The translations under genes were made by a program, and so were the position numbers. The notes beneath the pieces were generated by a model that was given only the letters and a program-made list of their open reading frames with translations, made no database searches and was not told the DNA's origin. A DNA stretch of 64,000 nucleotides from Galbibacter marinus (GTDB lineage: Bacteria; Bacteroidota; Bacteroidia; Flavobacteriales; Flavobacteriaceae). Positions 9,018 to 17,544 of the stretch are shown here, in pieces. Within the stretch, counting starts at the first letter, position 1; each line of letters opens with the position of its first letter. The DNA lies in contig NZ_AMSG01000001.1 in NCBI RefSeq assembly GCF_000300875.1, forward strand, positions 124,001-188,000. Direction: 5' to 3'.

Positions 9018-10013
9018 ATGTATCCATTAAGAAGAAATAGAAGATTAAGAGCATCACAAGCCATAAGAAGCTTAGTTCAAGAGACGACTCTGAGTCCCAA
9101 TGATTTCCAAGCACCACTGTTTGTGGTAGAAGGAAAAAATATTAAAGATGAAATTTCATCCATGCCTGGATATTACCGATTTAGTTTAGACCTCTTGGTA
9201 GAGGAAGTAAAACTAATTTGGTCTCTTGGGATTAAGTCTGTTTTGTTATTTGTTAAGGTTGAACAAAACCTAAAAGACAACAAAGGAACCGAGGCTATTA
9301 ACCCAGATGGACTTATGCAGCGGGCTGTAAAAACAGTCAAAGACGCAATCCCTGAAATGCTAGTTATGACTGATGTTGCTCTTGACCCCTATTCTATTTT
9401 TGGACATGATGGTATTGTAGAAAAAGGTAAAATACTCAATGATGCCTCAGTAGATGTACTTTCCCAAATGGCCTTATCACATGCCCAGGCTGGTGCTGAC
9501 TTTGTGGCGCCAAGCGATATGATGGATGGTAGAATTTTGTCCATCCGCGAGGCTCTTGAGCATGAAGGGTTTTACGATACTGGGATTATGAGTTACAGCG
9601 CTAAATATGCTTCAGCCTTTTATGGCCCATTTAGAGATGCTCTTGATTCCGCCCCAGTAGATACAAAAGATATTCCCAAGGATAAAAAAACCTATCAAAT
9701 GGATATCGCAAATAGAACAGAAGCTATTAGAGAAACACAAATGGATATCGATGAAGGTGCTGATATTGTTATGGTTAAACCAGGCCTCTGTTATTTAGAC
9801 ATCGTGCGCGATCTTAAAAACACCTTTGATGTACCCATTGCAGTTTATCAGGTTAGTGGTGAATACGCTATGATCAAAGCAGCAGCACAGCGAGGTTGGC
9901 TCGATGAAAATGCGGTGATCCTAGAGCAATCCATGGCTATTAAAAGAGCTGGGGCAGACCTTATATCCAGCTATTATTCCAAAGATGTTGCGAGGCTGAT
10001 TTCTGACCTTTAA
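9018..10013 (+). CDS. hemB: delta-aminolevulinic acid dehydratase (porphobilinogen synthase)
   Basis: HemB condenses two 5-aminolevulinates to porphobilinogen. The 331 residues show the Schiff-base lysines Lys196 (MSYSAKYASAFYGPFRDA) and Lys254 (MVKPGLCYLD). The metal segment reads DVALDPYSIFGHDG and lacks the three cysteines of zinc enzymes, so this is the Mg-dependent type. It ends the operon and is followed by a strong convergent hairpin. Confidence 0.97.
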   Translation: MYPLRRNRRLRASQAIRSLVQETTLSPNDFQAPLFVVEGKNIKDEISSMPGYYRFSLDLLVEEVKLIWSLGIKSVLLFVKVEQNLKDNKGTEAINPDGLMQRAVKTVKDAIPEMLVMTDVALDPYSIFGHDGIVEKGKILNDASVDVLSQMALSHAQAGADFVAPSDMMDGRILSIREALEHEGFYDTGIMSYSAKYASAFYGPFRDALDSAPVDTKDIPKDKKTYQMDIANRTEAIRETQMDIDEGADIVMVKPGLCYLDIVRDLKNTFDVPIAVYQVSGEYAMIKAAAQRGWLDENAVILEQSMAIKRAGADLISSYYSKDVARLISDL

Positions 10014-10051
10014 TCTTTTAATTAAGATTCCTTAAAACCATTTTATACCAA

Positions 10052-10088
10052 TTAGGAATTAGTAAGATAATGCCTTACTAATTCCTAA
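10052..10088. terminator. bidirectional hairpin between hemB and the subtilase gene
   Basis: A perfect 15-bp stem (10052-10066 with 10074-10088) around a 7-base loop lies between two convergent genes and ends 3 bases from the subtilase stop codon. There is no long T-tract on either side, so it may work as a stability or rho-aided element rather than as a classic terminator. Confidence 0.55.
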
Positions 10089-10091
10089 ATG

Positions 10092-12590
10092 TTAGTCTTT
10101 TAAGAATTTTGCAGTAGCTCCTTTGGTTCCATCTGCGATAGCGACCACATACAGTCCAGGAGGAAAAGTAGAAACATCTATAGCTTTATTATACCCATTA
10201 CCATAGGCTACTCTATTACCTGAGGCATTAAAAATTTGGTAGCCATCACTCTCAGCGGTAAGCCCTTTAATTTTAATGGATGAAATAGCTGGGTTTGGAT
10301 ACACTAAAATACGATCAGACTGTTTCTCAAAGCTGCTATCGTTATCAAATCCAATTTCTTGTTGTTTTTTAAGAGTTTTGACTGGGTAAACAGCACTTTC
10401 TAAAGAGCGATTGCCAGCTGCATCTAGAGCCACAACTACAAAGTCATAAGAATGTTCAGGCAAAAGTCCCGTAACAAATGCTTGGTTAGTATCGAAAGAG
10501 CCAATTTTAGTTCCATCCTGATAAAGCTCATAAGAAATGGTAGCCACATTATCTTGTGAAGCTTCCCAGTTAAGAATTAATGATTCGTAAGTGACTTCAT
10601 TAGCATCAAGACCTAAAGGAGTAGTCGGAGCCATGGTATCTACAAACTTTGTTCTAAAGTTCACCACTTTACTAAAATCAGACTCAGCAAGCTCTGAACA
10701 TAAGGTTCTTACCTTCCACTGATACACAGTGTTTTGCTGAAGACTAGTTAATTCAAGGCTATTTTCAGTTACTAATACGGTATTCCACTCTTGAAGACTT
10801 CCTTTTTTATTGGATTGTGTTCTATAAGCAACCTCATAAATAGCATCATCTACAGATTCCCATACCAAATTTACTTTTTCATTTTGGATAGATCCTGTTT
10901 TAAGTTCAGCTGGTGTTTTCAAAACACAATCACTACCCTTGATTCCAGTAACGATCAATGAGAAATCCTGACGGCTTTTTAATAATGTCCCTTTGTGGCT
11001 TACCTGAATTATATAGGTTCCTGAAGCGTTTGAAACTTCCACTTTTTCAAATGGGTCCACATTATTCACACCTTTAATTGCTGCTTTGTATCCATTAGAA
11101 GCGGTAAGCTTCCACGGTAAAAATTCACCATCCTCACCTTCTTTAAACACCACAATATCCAAATCATTAACCAGCACAGAAGTAGCATCGTTAAGATTTC
11201 CTTTATTTTCACCGCTAAAGGCAGGGTCAGTCCAAGAAATTGAAGCCATTAAAGTTTCACCCTCTTCTACTTGGAAAGTATATTGTAACATCTCACCATT
11301 GGCCAATGAAGTCTCCTCAATAGAACTGCTAAGGCCTACATTTGAAATAGCATTGGCTGCTTTTTTAGTATTGACAATTCCCCAACCAAATCGCGCATCA
11401 GGACCAGGAAACTCTCCAGCCTCATCGGCTGTGTGTAAACTCAGCCCTTTCAAGGTAGCAGCTTTCATAAAATCACCGTGGGTTTCTTTGTAATATTGTT
11501 GCAGCAAAAGTAAAGCGCCTGTAACACCAGGTGCAGCCATAGAAGTACCTGATTGGGCGAGGTAACTCGTTTCGCTATCGCTGTAAGCCGAGTAAACATT
11601 AACTCCTTCTCCTGTTAAATCCGGCTTTATACGGCCGTCATCAGTAGGTCCAAAATTACTAAAAGAAGCAATTTGAGCGTTAACTACATTTTGATCTTGA
11701 TCAAATTCTACCTTATCCGCAGCTGCCACAGTAAGACCGTTCTTAGACACTGCATAACCCAATAAAAGATCGTAAGCATCTGAAGCAGTACCTGTGATTG
11801 GTTGTTCGTTATATTGATATTGCTGTGTATTTCCGGCAGCAGTAACCATTAAGTAATAGGGAGCATTGTACATAATTTCATCCCAATCTTTGGATTGGTA
11901 GATATAGGCTCCAAAATACCAATCTGGAATAGTTTTAGCACTGATCCCGTAAGAGTGATTAGAAAGTAATAAACCTTCAGCAGCGGCTTGTGCTACCTCA
12001 GCCTCATCATTGGACCAATCATAACTAACACCCTCTGAATTAAAGGCTACTCCCTTTGCTTTAGGATCAACACCCGCAGCTAGAATAGTACCTAAAACAT
12101 GCGTAGCATGTCCACTTACTCTTTTAGCATCATCCCCATTTTGAACACGACCATTTAACTCTTGATGAGACAGTAAAGCTTTACCACTATCCCATACCCC
12201 TACATACATTCCCAACCCATCAACATCCAAATGCAAATCTCCATTTTGATAGAGCGCATTGGACCTTGATGTATAAACTACGTTGTCATTATAAGTAGTA
12301 TAGTAAATTGGGGCGCCATCAGGTCCAAGTTGCTCTAATTCTTCATAACCTCCATTGGAAAGTTCAGTTGATAAAGTCCAACCTTTTGTCAGGGCCACAC
12401 GTCGCGCCTCGGCCTTTTTACGTTGACTTACATCTTTATATCTATGAGAAAGACTTTTTAATTGTTCCGAATGCTTAAGCTTATAATATGCTCTACCGTG
12501 ATGTTGCTGAGCAACTAAACTTGAAGGATTAAAAAATAACCCTGTTATCATAACTAAAAGAGAAATCGATTTAAGTAGTAGTGCTTTCAT
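10092..12590 (-). CDS. secreted S8 (subtilisin-like) serine protease with fibronectin III domains and a type IX secretion sorting domain
   Basis: The 832-residue product has a signal peptide (1-27, ending SLVAQQ) and a subtilase domain (about 120-410) with the full triad Asp134 (VWDSG), His161 (GHATHV) and Ser350 (GTSMAAP), plus Asn254 for the oxyanion hole. A jelly-roll P-domain-like region follows (about 420-550), then two fibronectin III modules (about 555-645 and 655-745). The end (about 762-832) is a type A sorting domain: VYPNPAISSIKIKG and a final ATAKFLKD. The protease is therefore exported by the T9SS and attached to or released from the surface. LytTR-like repeats lie upstream. Confidence 0.95.
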   Translation of the reverse strand: MKALLLKSISLLVMITGLFFNPSSLVAQQHHGRAYYKLKHSEQLKSLSHRYKDVSQRKKAEARRVALTKGWTLSTELSNGGYEELEQLGPDGAPIYYTTYNDNVVYTSRSNALYQNGDLHLDVDGLGMYVGVWDSGKALLSHQELNGRVQNGDDAKRVSGHATHVLGTILAAGVDPKAKGVAFNSEGVSYDWSNDEAEVAQAAAEGLLLSNHSYGISAKTIPDWYFGAYIYQSKDWDEIMYNAPYYLMVTAAGNTQQYQYNEQPITGTASDAYDLLLGYAVSKNGLTVAAADKVEFDQDQNVVNAQIASFSNFGPTDDGRIKPDLTGEGVNVYSAYSDSETSYLAQSGTSMAAPGVTGALLLLQQYYKETHGDFMKAATLKGLSLHTADEAGEFPGPDARFGWGIVNTKKAANAISNVGLSSSIEETSLANGEMLQYTFQVEEGETLMASISWTDPAFSGENKGNLNDATSVLVNDLDIVVFKEGEDGEFLPWKLTASNGYKAAIKGVNNVDPFEKVEVSNASGTYIIQVSHKGTLLKSRQDFSLIVTGIKGSDCVLKTPAELKTGSIQNEKVNLVWESVDDAIYEVAYRTQSNKKGSLQEWNTVLVTENSLELTSLQQNTVYQWKVRTLCSELAESDFSKVVNFRTKFVDTMAPTTPLGLDANEVTYESLILNWEASQDNVATISYELYQDGTKIGSFDTNQAFVTGLLPEHSYDFVVVALDAAGNRSLESAVYPVKTLKKQQEIGFDNDSSFEKQSDRILVYPNPAISSIKIKGLTAESDGYQIFNASGNRVAYGNGYNKAIDVSTFPPGLYVVAIADGTKGATAKFLKD

Positions 12591-12642
12591 AACATTTGGG
12601 ACTGTTTTGCATTATAAATGTATATTGAATACAAAACTTTCC

Positions 12643-12696
12643 CGATGAAATGCACTATTTATTCGATGAAATACACGGTGTTATTCGATGAACAGC
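12643..12696 (-). promoter_or_regulatory. tandem 21-22 base repeats upstream of the subtilase (candidate LytTR-type operator)
   Basis: CGATGAAATGCAC (12643), CGATGAAATACAC (12664) and a shorter CGATGAAC (12686) repeat with start-to-start distances of 21 and 22 bases, two helical turns apart. They lie 53 to 106 bases before the subtilase start. Two direct repeats separated by about two turns is the known arrangement of LytTR response-regulator sites. The regulator itself is not in the window. Confidence 0.5.
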
Positions 12697-12759
12697 ATAA
12701 AATTACTGATTATGTAAGAATTACCACATTTTTATAGTAGGATTATTCTTTAGCCTAAA

Positions 12760-12772
12760 GTGTATTTCATCG
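12760..12772. repeat. inverted copy of the subtilase upstream repeat
   Basis: GTGTATTTCATCG is the exact reverse complement of the 13-mer at 12664-12676. It lies 84 bases further from the subtilase, between that gene and the 3' end of the endonuclease-family gene. An exact 13-base match in a short gap is unlikely by chance and strengthens the operator call. Confidence 0.5.
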
Positions 12773-12836
12773 GTGATTATTGCACTTAACAGATAAAGTG
12801 GCTCCTAAATCTTAAAATTTAATAAGATTTACAACA

Positions 12837-13787
12837 TTAGGAAGTTTTCAGTACTATATAAACGGGGAAATGATCGCTATATCCTCCTATATATTTACGA
12901 CCTGCGTAGGTTCGAAATGGAAATCCTTCGTATCGTTCATTCCAATCCTCAAGGAATCGTTCGCTAAGAATTTCGGCGCGATCAAATTTTAATCCTTTAC
13001 CTTGGGTGGCAAAAAAGTTTGTAGAAATAATAATTTGATCAAATAGATTCCATCGTCCTCTATAGGTCACACTACCCTGCTGAGTTGGTATTAGCATAGG
13101 GGTCATCGGATTAAATAAACCGTCAATGAGAAGGTGGTCCTTAATACTTTCAGAATCGGGGTTATCATTAAAGTCACCCATAATAATAAATTTTCCTTGG
13201 GGATAGGTCTGTTTAACCTCTTCTAAATGTTTAATAAGAGTCTTGGCCGCGGTGATACGCTTGTAATCTGTCTTCTCACCTCCATCCCTACGAGAAGGCC
13301 AATGATTTACATAAACATGGACCATCTCTCCATGGAGATTCCCCCTTACATAGAGAATGTCCCTTGTGAAATCCCGTTCGTTTTCTGGATTATAAACCAT
13401 AACGGTGACCGTAGCTGATTCCAAAGGTTCAAAATGCCCTTTTTTAAATAATAGGCCTGTATCAATACCGCGTTCATCGGGTGAGTTATGGTGAACAAAA
13501 TCGTATTCCAGATCCTTTAAGCCATTATAACTTATAAGATCATTCAATACCTTTTTATTTTCCACCTCTGCCACACCTACAATAGAAGGAGGTCGATTAA
13601 TGGTCTCATAGCCGATTTCAGAGATCGCTCTACTTAATTTAAACAGCTTATTCTCATAGCGCTCTTTTGTCCATTGCAATGTTCCTTCTGCTGTAAAGTC
13701 GTCATCTAGGATGTGAGGATCGTCTACGGTATCAAAAAGATTCTCCAAATTGTAAAAAGCCACGGAGATCGTACTGCTGTCTGTCAT
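12837..13787 (-). CDS. endonuclease/exonuclease/phosphatase family protein
   Basis: The 316-residue protein has the metal-dependent EEP fold: FYNLENLFDT near the start, GVAEVENKKVL with the metal Glu, VNHWPSRRDG, MGDFNDNP with the Asp/Asn pair, and GYSDHFPVYI with the C-terminal catalytic His. Targets of the fold include DNA, phosphoinositides and sphingolipids, and the substrate cannot be chosen here. No signal peptide is seen, so it is probably cytoplasmic. It is divergent from hflX with 52 bases between them. Confidence 0.9.
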   Translation of the reverse strand: MTDSSTISVAFYNLENLFDTVDDPHILDDDFTAEGTLQWTKERYENKLFKLSRAISEIGYETINRPPSIVGVAEVENKKVLNDLISYNGLKDLEYDFVHHNSPDERGIDTGLLFKKGHFEPLESATVTVMVYNPENERDFTRDILYVRGNLHGEMVHVYVNHWPSRRDGGEKTDYKRITAAKTLIKHLEEVKQTYPQGKFIIMGDFNDNPDSESIKDHLLIDGLFNPMTPMLIPTQQGSVTYRGRWNLFDQIIISTNFFATQGKGLKFDRAEILSERFLEDWNERYEGFPFRTYAGRKYIGGYSDHFPVYIVLKTS

Positions 13788-13814
13788 ATTATTTATTTAA
13801 AAAATCATTTTGTT

Positions 13815-13822
13815 TACCTTTG
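13815..13822 (+). promoter_or_regulatory. -7 element of hflX
   Basis: TACCTTTG fits TAnnTTTG and ends 17 bases before the hflX ATG. No good -33 TTG is seen at the usual distance. Confidence 0.5.
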
Positions 13823-13839
13823 CAAAATACAAATAATAT

Positions 13840-15051
13840 ATGCTAGAGAGAAAACAAATAGATTATGAGAAGGTTGTGCTAGTTGGGATTATCACCAAGG
13901 AGCAAGATGAGGAAAAATCTCAAGAATACCTAGATGAGTTAGAGTTTTTAGCTTTTACCGCTGGAGGCACCGTTGAGGGTAGGTTCACACAAAAGATAGA
14001 CTTGCCAAATCCGAAAACATTTATCGGAAGTGGTAAAATGGAAGAGATCTTAACCTTTGTGGATGAAAACGACATTGGGACGGTCATATTTGATGATGAA
14101 CTGACCCCAGCGCAACAAAAAAATATAGAACGAGTTTTAAAGGTAAAGGTCTTAGACCGTACCAGCTTAATTCTAGATATATTCGCGCAACGTGCTCAAA
14201 CGAGTTATGCTAGAACCCAGGTTGAATTGGCACAATACCAATATTTACTGCCACGTTTAACAGGGTTATGGACTCACCTTGAGCGGCAACGAGGTGGTAT
14301 TGGAATGCGCGGTCCAGGGGAGACCGAAATTGAAACTGATAGACGTATTGTCAGAGATCGAATAGCTTTACTTAAAAAGAAGCTCACAAAGATCGACAAG
14401 CAGATGGAAACTCAAAGAGGAAACAGAGGGGCACTTGTTCGAGTAGCTTTAATTGGGTATACCAACGTAGGGAAGTCAACCCTTATGAACGTGATTAGTA
14501 AAAGTGACGTATTTGCAGAGAACAAATTATTCGCCACACTAGACACTACAGTTAGAAAAGTTGTTATAGGTAATTTACCTTTCCTACTTACCGACACAGT
14601 AGGATTCATCAGAAAACTTCCTACCCAATTAGTAGAATCATTTAAAAGTACTTTGGATGAGGTAAGAGAAGCTGATTTGCTATTACACGTTGTAGATATC
14701 TCTCATCCAACCTTTGAGGATCACATCAATTCTGTGAATCAAATTTTGGATGAAATCAAAAGTGCTGATAAACCAACGATCATGGTCTTTAACAAAATTG
14801 ATAACTACGAGCATCTAACTATTGAGGAAGATGACCTAGTTACCGAGCGTACCACCAAGCACTTTACTCTAGAGGAGTGGAAGAATACTTGGATGAATCG
14901 AATGGGTGACAATGTCCTATTTATATCAGCTTTAGAGCGAGAAAATCTTGAAGAATTCAGAAAAAGGGTTTATGAAGAAGTACGACGGATTCACGTCACT
15001 CGCTTTCCTTATAACAGCTTCTTATATCCAGAATACAACGAGGACCTTTAA
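13840..15051 (+). CDS. hflX: ribosome-associated GTPase HflX
   Basis: HflX binds the 50S subunit and splits stalled or heat-damaged ribosomes. The 403 residues include the N-terminal HflX domain (about 1-190: TFIGSGKMEEI, then FDDELTPAQQKNIE and LERQRGGIGMRGPGE) and a G domain with the P-loop GYTNVGKST near residue 206, DTVGF (G3) and NKID (G4). It is monocistronic, between a divergent promoter region and a strong downstream hairpin. Confidence 0.95.
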   Translation: MLERKQIDYEKVVLVGIITKEQDEEKSQEYLDELEFLAFTAGGTVEGRFTQKIDLPNPKTFIGSGKMEEILTFVDENDIGTVIFDDELTPAQQKNIERVLKVKVLDRTSLILDIFAQRAQTSYARTQVELAQYQYLLPRLTGLWTHLERQRGGIGMRGPGETEIETDRRIVRDRIALLKKKLTKIDKQMETQRGNRGALVRVALIGYTNVGKSTLMNVISKSDVFAENKLFATLDTTVRKVVIGNLPFLLTDTVGFIRKLPTQLVESFKSTLDEVREADLLLHVVDISHPTFEDHINSVNQILDEIKSADKPTIMVFNKIDNYEHLTIEEDDLVTERTTKHFTLEEWKNTWMNRMGDNVLFISALERENLEEFRKRVYEEVRRIHVTRFPYNSFLYPEYNEDL

Positions 15052-15072
15052 AAGCCTACAAACTCTGGATAG

Positions 15073-15128
15073 ATAAAATTTAAAAGCCTTTGAATCTCAA
15101 TAAAAGATCAAAGGCTTTTAAATTTTAT
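15073..15128. terminator. bidirectional terminator, hflX / DUF3078 gene
   Basis: A perfect 21-bp inverted repeat (15073-15093 with 15108-15128) encloses a 14-base loop between convergent genes. The stem has a central AAAAGCCTTTGA core and A/T-rich outer arms, so both strands end in a T-rich run. Confidence 0.8.
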
Positions 15129-15167
15129 GGCCTTTATAGTTTAATACTACTCAAGTTTCAAATCCTA

Positions 15168-16070
15168 TTAAAATCCAACGTTTACTCCTAAACCGAACAC
15201 TTCACGAAGCTGTAATGCACTCACGGCATTATCGTCATATACGGTTTGGACGGTAAAGTTTGTTGAAAGATATTCGTTGATTTTCATAACTACATTAAGA
15301 GTGTAGTCCAAGTCAACATTTTGTGGATCTTCTAAATAATTTGAATACAGGTTTAAGATATTCTCTACTGTAACGTTCTCCATCAAGTTAAATTTATAAT
15401 ATCCAGATGCGTAAAAACCTAACTCATAACGGGTTTGATCACCTGGGTCAATAACATAAGCACTAAGGACATTATTAGGATCTGAGTGTTGAATAAAGGT
15501 ACCTGCAGCACTATCATAGATCCATAAATCATCCGAAATAAAGGTGATTTTAGAAGTAGCTGGCGCTAGGTTAAACTTCAAGTTTTCACTTTCCTTCCAC
15601 TCTAGACCTGGACCGAAGGTTAAATATCCAGGATTAAAAAATCCAGAGGTATGGAAATCAGTTTCCTCATCATTACTGTAATCAAAACCTTTGGTCATTT
15701 GGGTTTTTAGGTTCAAAAAGAAAGAATAATTCCAATTGCCGAAGGCCGTTTTTCCAACAAGGGAGTTAAATTCAAATCGGTCATCCGATTTACGAGTCCC
15801 TTGATCTTTAGTTTTGGTAAGCCCATAAGACAATAAAAGTTTATTGTCCCATGACCAATCTCCTTTTAAATAGTTAAAGTCATAATTGATGTTTCCAGTA
15901 CCAGATATATTGTTCTGACCTCCTGCTACCCAATTGCTAAAAGCAGCTTGGTTTAACAAGAATGTGAAAGTTCCACCTCTAGTCCACCCTTCTGTTGGTG
16001 GCTCCTCATCTTGAGCATAAGTAAATGAAATTCCGAATAACAGTGCTCCTAGCACAACTAATTTTCTCAT
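15168..16070 (-). CDS. DUF3078 domain-containing secreted protein
   Basis: The 300-residue protein starts with a signal peptide (MRKLVVLGALLFGISFTYAQ). The DUF3078 signature follows: WTRGGTFTFLLNQAAFSNW, AGGQNNISGTGN and repeated amphipathic strands ending with VFGLGVNVGF, which fits an outer-membrane barrel. Its function is unknown. The ATG at 16070 is chosen over an in-frame GTG at 16091. It lies after DUF2480 and the suf genes, the usual flavobacterial order as I recall it. Confidence 0.88.
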   Translation of the reverse strand: MRKLVVLGALLFGISFTYAQDEEPPTEGWTRGGTFTFLLNQAAFSNWVAGGQNNISGTGNINYDFNYLKGDWSWDNKLLLSYGLTKTKDQGTRKSDDRFEFNSLVGKTAFGNWNYSFFLNLKTQMTKGFDYSNDEETDFHTSGFFNPGYLTFGPGLEWKESENLKFNLAPATSKITFISDDLWIYDSAAGTFIQHSDPNNVLSAYVIDPGDQTRYELGFYASGYYKFNLMENVTVENILNLYSNYLEDPQNVDLDYTLNVVMKINEYLSTNFTVQTVYDDNAVSALQLREVFGLGVNVGF

Positions 16071-16159
16071 TAAGTTTAAATTTAAATTCACTAATTAAAA
16101 ATATTAATAACTCATTTTCAATAGTAGATAAATTGGGGGAAATTAGGATTCGGTAATAA

Positions 16160-16669
16160 TTATATTTTTCTTTTATAAAGAGGGACTGAAGAACAAGCCT
16201 CTCCATACATCACACTTTTAGCAACTTCTTGCAGTCGGGAAGTAATAAAAAGATAGGCATCCTCAGGTACTGGCTTTTTAGAACATCCTTTTACAATCAC
16301 TGGTTTATCCTTATACTGAGAAAGATCAAGCTTTTGGATTACCTCACGATACACTACAGTTTCTAGGGTATCTAACGTTCCTAAGACAACTTTCTTACAA
16401 TATGGATTAAGTTTTGTGGTAATAAGCATATAAGCCCAAGTCGGCACTATGGCGTCAGAGGAACAATACAAGGCGATATAAGTATCTTGGTATTGCTCCC
16501 AATTATGGCTATTAGCTATGGCTCTAAACTCCTTTTCTTTAAGAATAAAGCCCTGATCCAGCCAATCTTTTATGTCAAAAACAACGCGCCTTCCTTCAGG
16601 ATAAACTTCCTCTAAATTGAAAGTCTGAAGTATGCTCTCGGCTACTCTATTTCTAATTTCTTGTTGCAT
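16160..16669 (-). CDS. DUF2480 family protein
   Basis: The 169-residue soluble protein begins MQQEIRNRVAESILQTFNLE and has FDIKDWLDQGFILKEKEFR and SSDAIVPTWAYMLIT, features of DUF2480. Three cysteines (CSS, CKK, and KGCSKKPVP) occur, the last in a glycine/proline turn, which could suit cluster or metal handling. Its function is unknown. It lies 39 bases downstream of the sufT-like gene and is probably cotranscribed with it. ATG 16669 is used, not the GTG at 16678. Confidence 0.85.
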   Translation of the reverse strand: MQQEIRNRVAESILQTFNLEEVYPEGRRVVFDIKDWLDQGFILKEKEFRAIANSHNWEQYQDTYIALYCSSDAIVPTWAYMLITTKLNPYCKKVVLGTLDTLETVVYREVIQKLDLSQYKDKPVIVKGCSKKPVPEDAYLFITSRLQEVAKSVMYGEACSSVPLYKRKI

Positions 16670-16708
16670 AGAATTCACTACTGTGTAGTTAACAATGCTA
16701 AAATCTAT

Positions 16709-17032
16709 TTATAACAAACCTAATTCTAGCTTGGCTTCTTCACTCATTAGTTCTTGGCTCCAAGGTGGATCAAAGGTGATCTCTACCTCGGCGTCCTTGA
16801 CCTCTTCAATGGTTTTTACTTTCTCTTCCACTTCAACAGGCAGCGTCTCCGCAACAGGACAGTTCGGTGTCGTTAGTGTCATTAGGATCTTAACCTCGTA
16901 ATGATCATTTACAAACACATCATATATCAGTCCAAGCTCATAGATGTCAACTGGAATTTCTGGATCGTATACTGTTTTGAGAACTCTGACTATTTTTTCT
17001 CCAAGTTCCACGGTATTAATAGTTTCACTCAT
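16709..17032 (-). CDS. sufT: SUF-associated DUF59/MIP18-family Fe-S assembly protein
   Basis: The 107 residues fit the MIP18/PaaD-like fold: TVYDPEIPVDIYELGLIYDV and TLTTPNCPVAETLP with the reactive Cys58. Such proteins help in maturation of Fe-S proteins. It follows sufE by six bases and belongs to the sufS-E-T block. The symbol follows common usage for suf-linked members and is not proof of orthology. Confidence 0.88.
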   Translation of the reverse strand: MSETINTVELGEKIVRVLKTVYDPEIPVDIYELGLIYDVFVNDHYEVKILMTLTTPNCPVAETLPVEVEEKVKTIEEVKDAEVEITFDPPWSQELMSEEAKLELGLL

Positions 17033-17038
17033 AACTTT

Positions 17039-17461
17039 TTAATTTAATTGGGTTTGATAAGCCACCGCATACAATTTCAATTGTTTAATCATACTCACTA
17101 GACCATTGGCCCTGGTTGGTGACAAATGTTCTTTTAATCCGATTTCATCAATGAATTTTGTATCGGCATCAATTATTGCTTGGGGGCTTTGATTGGAAAA
17201 AGCGCGTACTAAAATAGCGATGATTCCTTTTGTAATAATGGCATCACTATCGGCCGTAAACACTAATTTATCATCCTGAAGTTCAGCGTGAACCCAAACT
17301 TTACTCTGACAACCTTTAATTATATTGGCTTGTGTTTTATATCTATCCTCAATCAGCGGTAAGGATTTTCCTAGTTCTATCATATACTCATACCGCTGCA
17401 TCCAGTCGTCAAACATAGAAAACTCATCAACGATCTCGTTTTGGATTTCTTGTATTGTCAT
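17039..17461 (-). CDS. sufE: cysteine desulfuration protein SufE
   Basis: SufE accepts persulfide sulfur from SufS and hands it to the SufBCD scaffold. The 140 residues contain the acceptor Cys51 in IIKGCQSKVW, preceded by the family's LPLIEDRYKTQAN. A late LSPTRANGL segment is also typical. It follows sufS by 83 bases. Confidence 0.95.
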   Translation of the reverse strand: MTIQEIQNEIVDEFSMFDDWMQRYEYMIELGKSLPLIEDRYKTQANIIKGCQSKVWVHAELQDDKLVFTADSDAIITKGIIAILVRAFSNQSPQAIIDADTKFIDEIGLKEHLSPTRANGLVSMIKQLKLYAVAYQTQLN

Positions 17462-17544
17462 TGTTTATAATTTATTAGGCAAAAATACAACAACTAAATT
17501 GCCTATTCAACTGTTTTTCACTCTGTTTTATAACCTAAATGCTA

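Noticed and set aside
11086-11493. Plus-strand frame of 135 codons inside the subtilase gene
   Set aside because: The minus-strand frame has the full catalytic triad and runs through; the plus frame is chance.
12591-12836. CRISPR-like array from the repeated CGATGAAAT units
   Set aside because: Repeats are only 8-13 bases, with three copies and very short spacers; regulator sites explain them better.
15073-15128. Mobile-element terminal repeat (21-bp perfect inverted repeat)
   Set aside because: It sits between two convergent gene ends with a short loop and T-rich arms, as a bidirectional terminator should; no transposase and no target duplication are seen.
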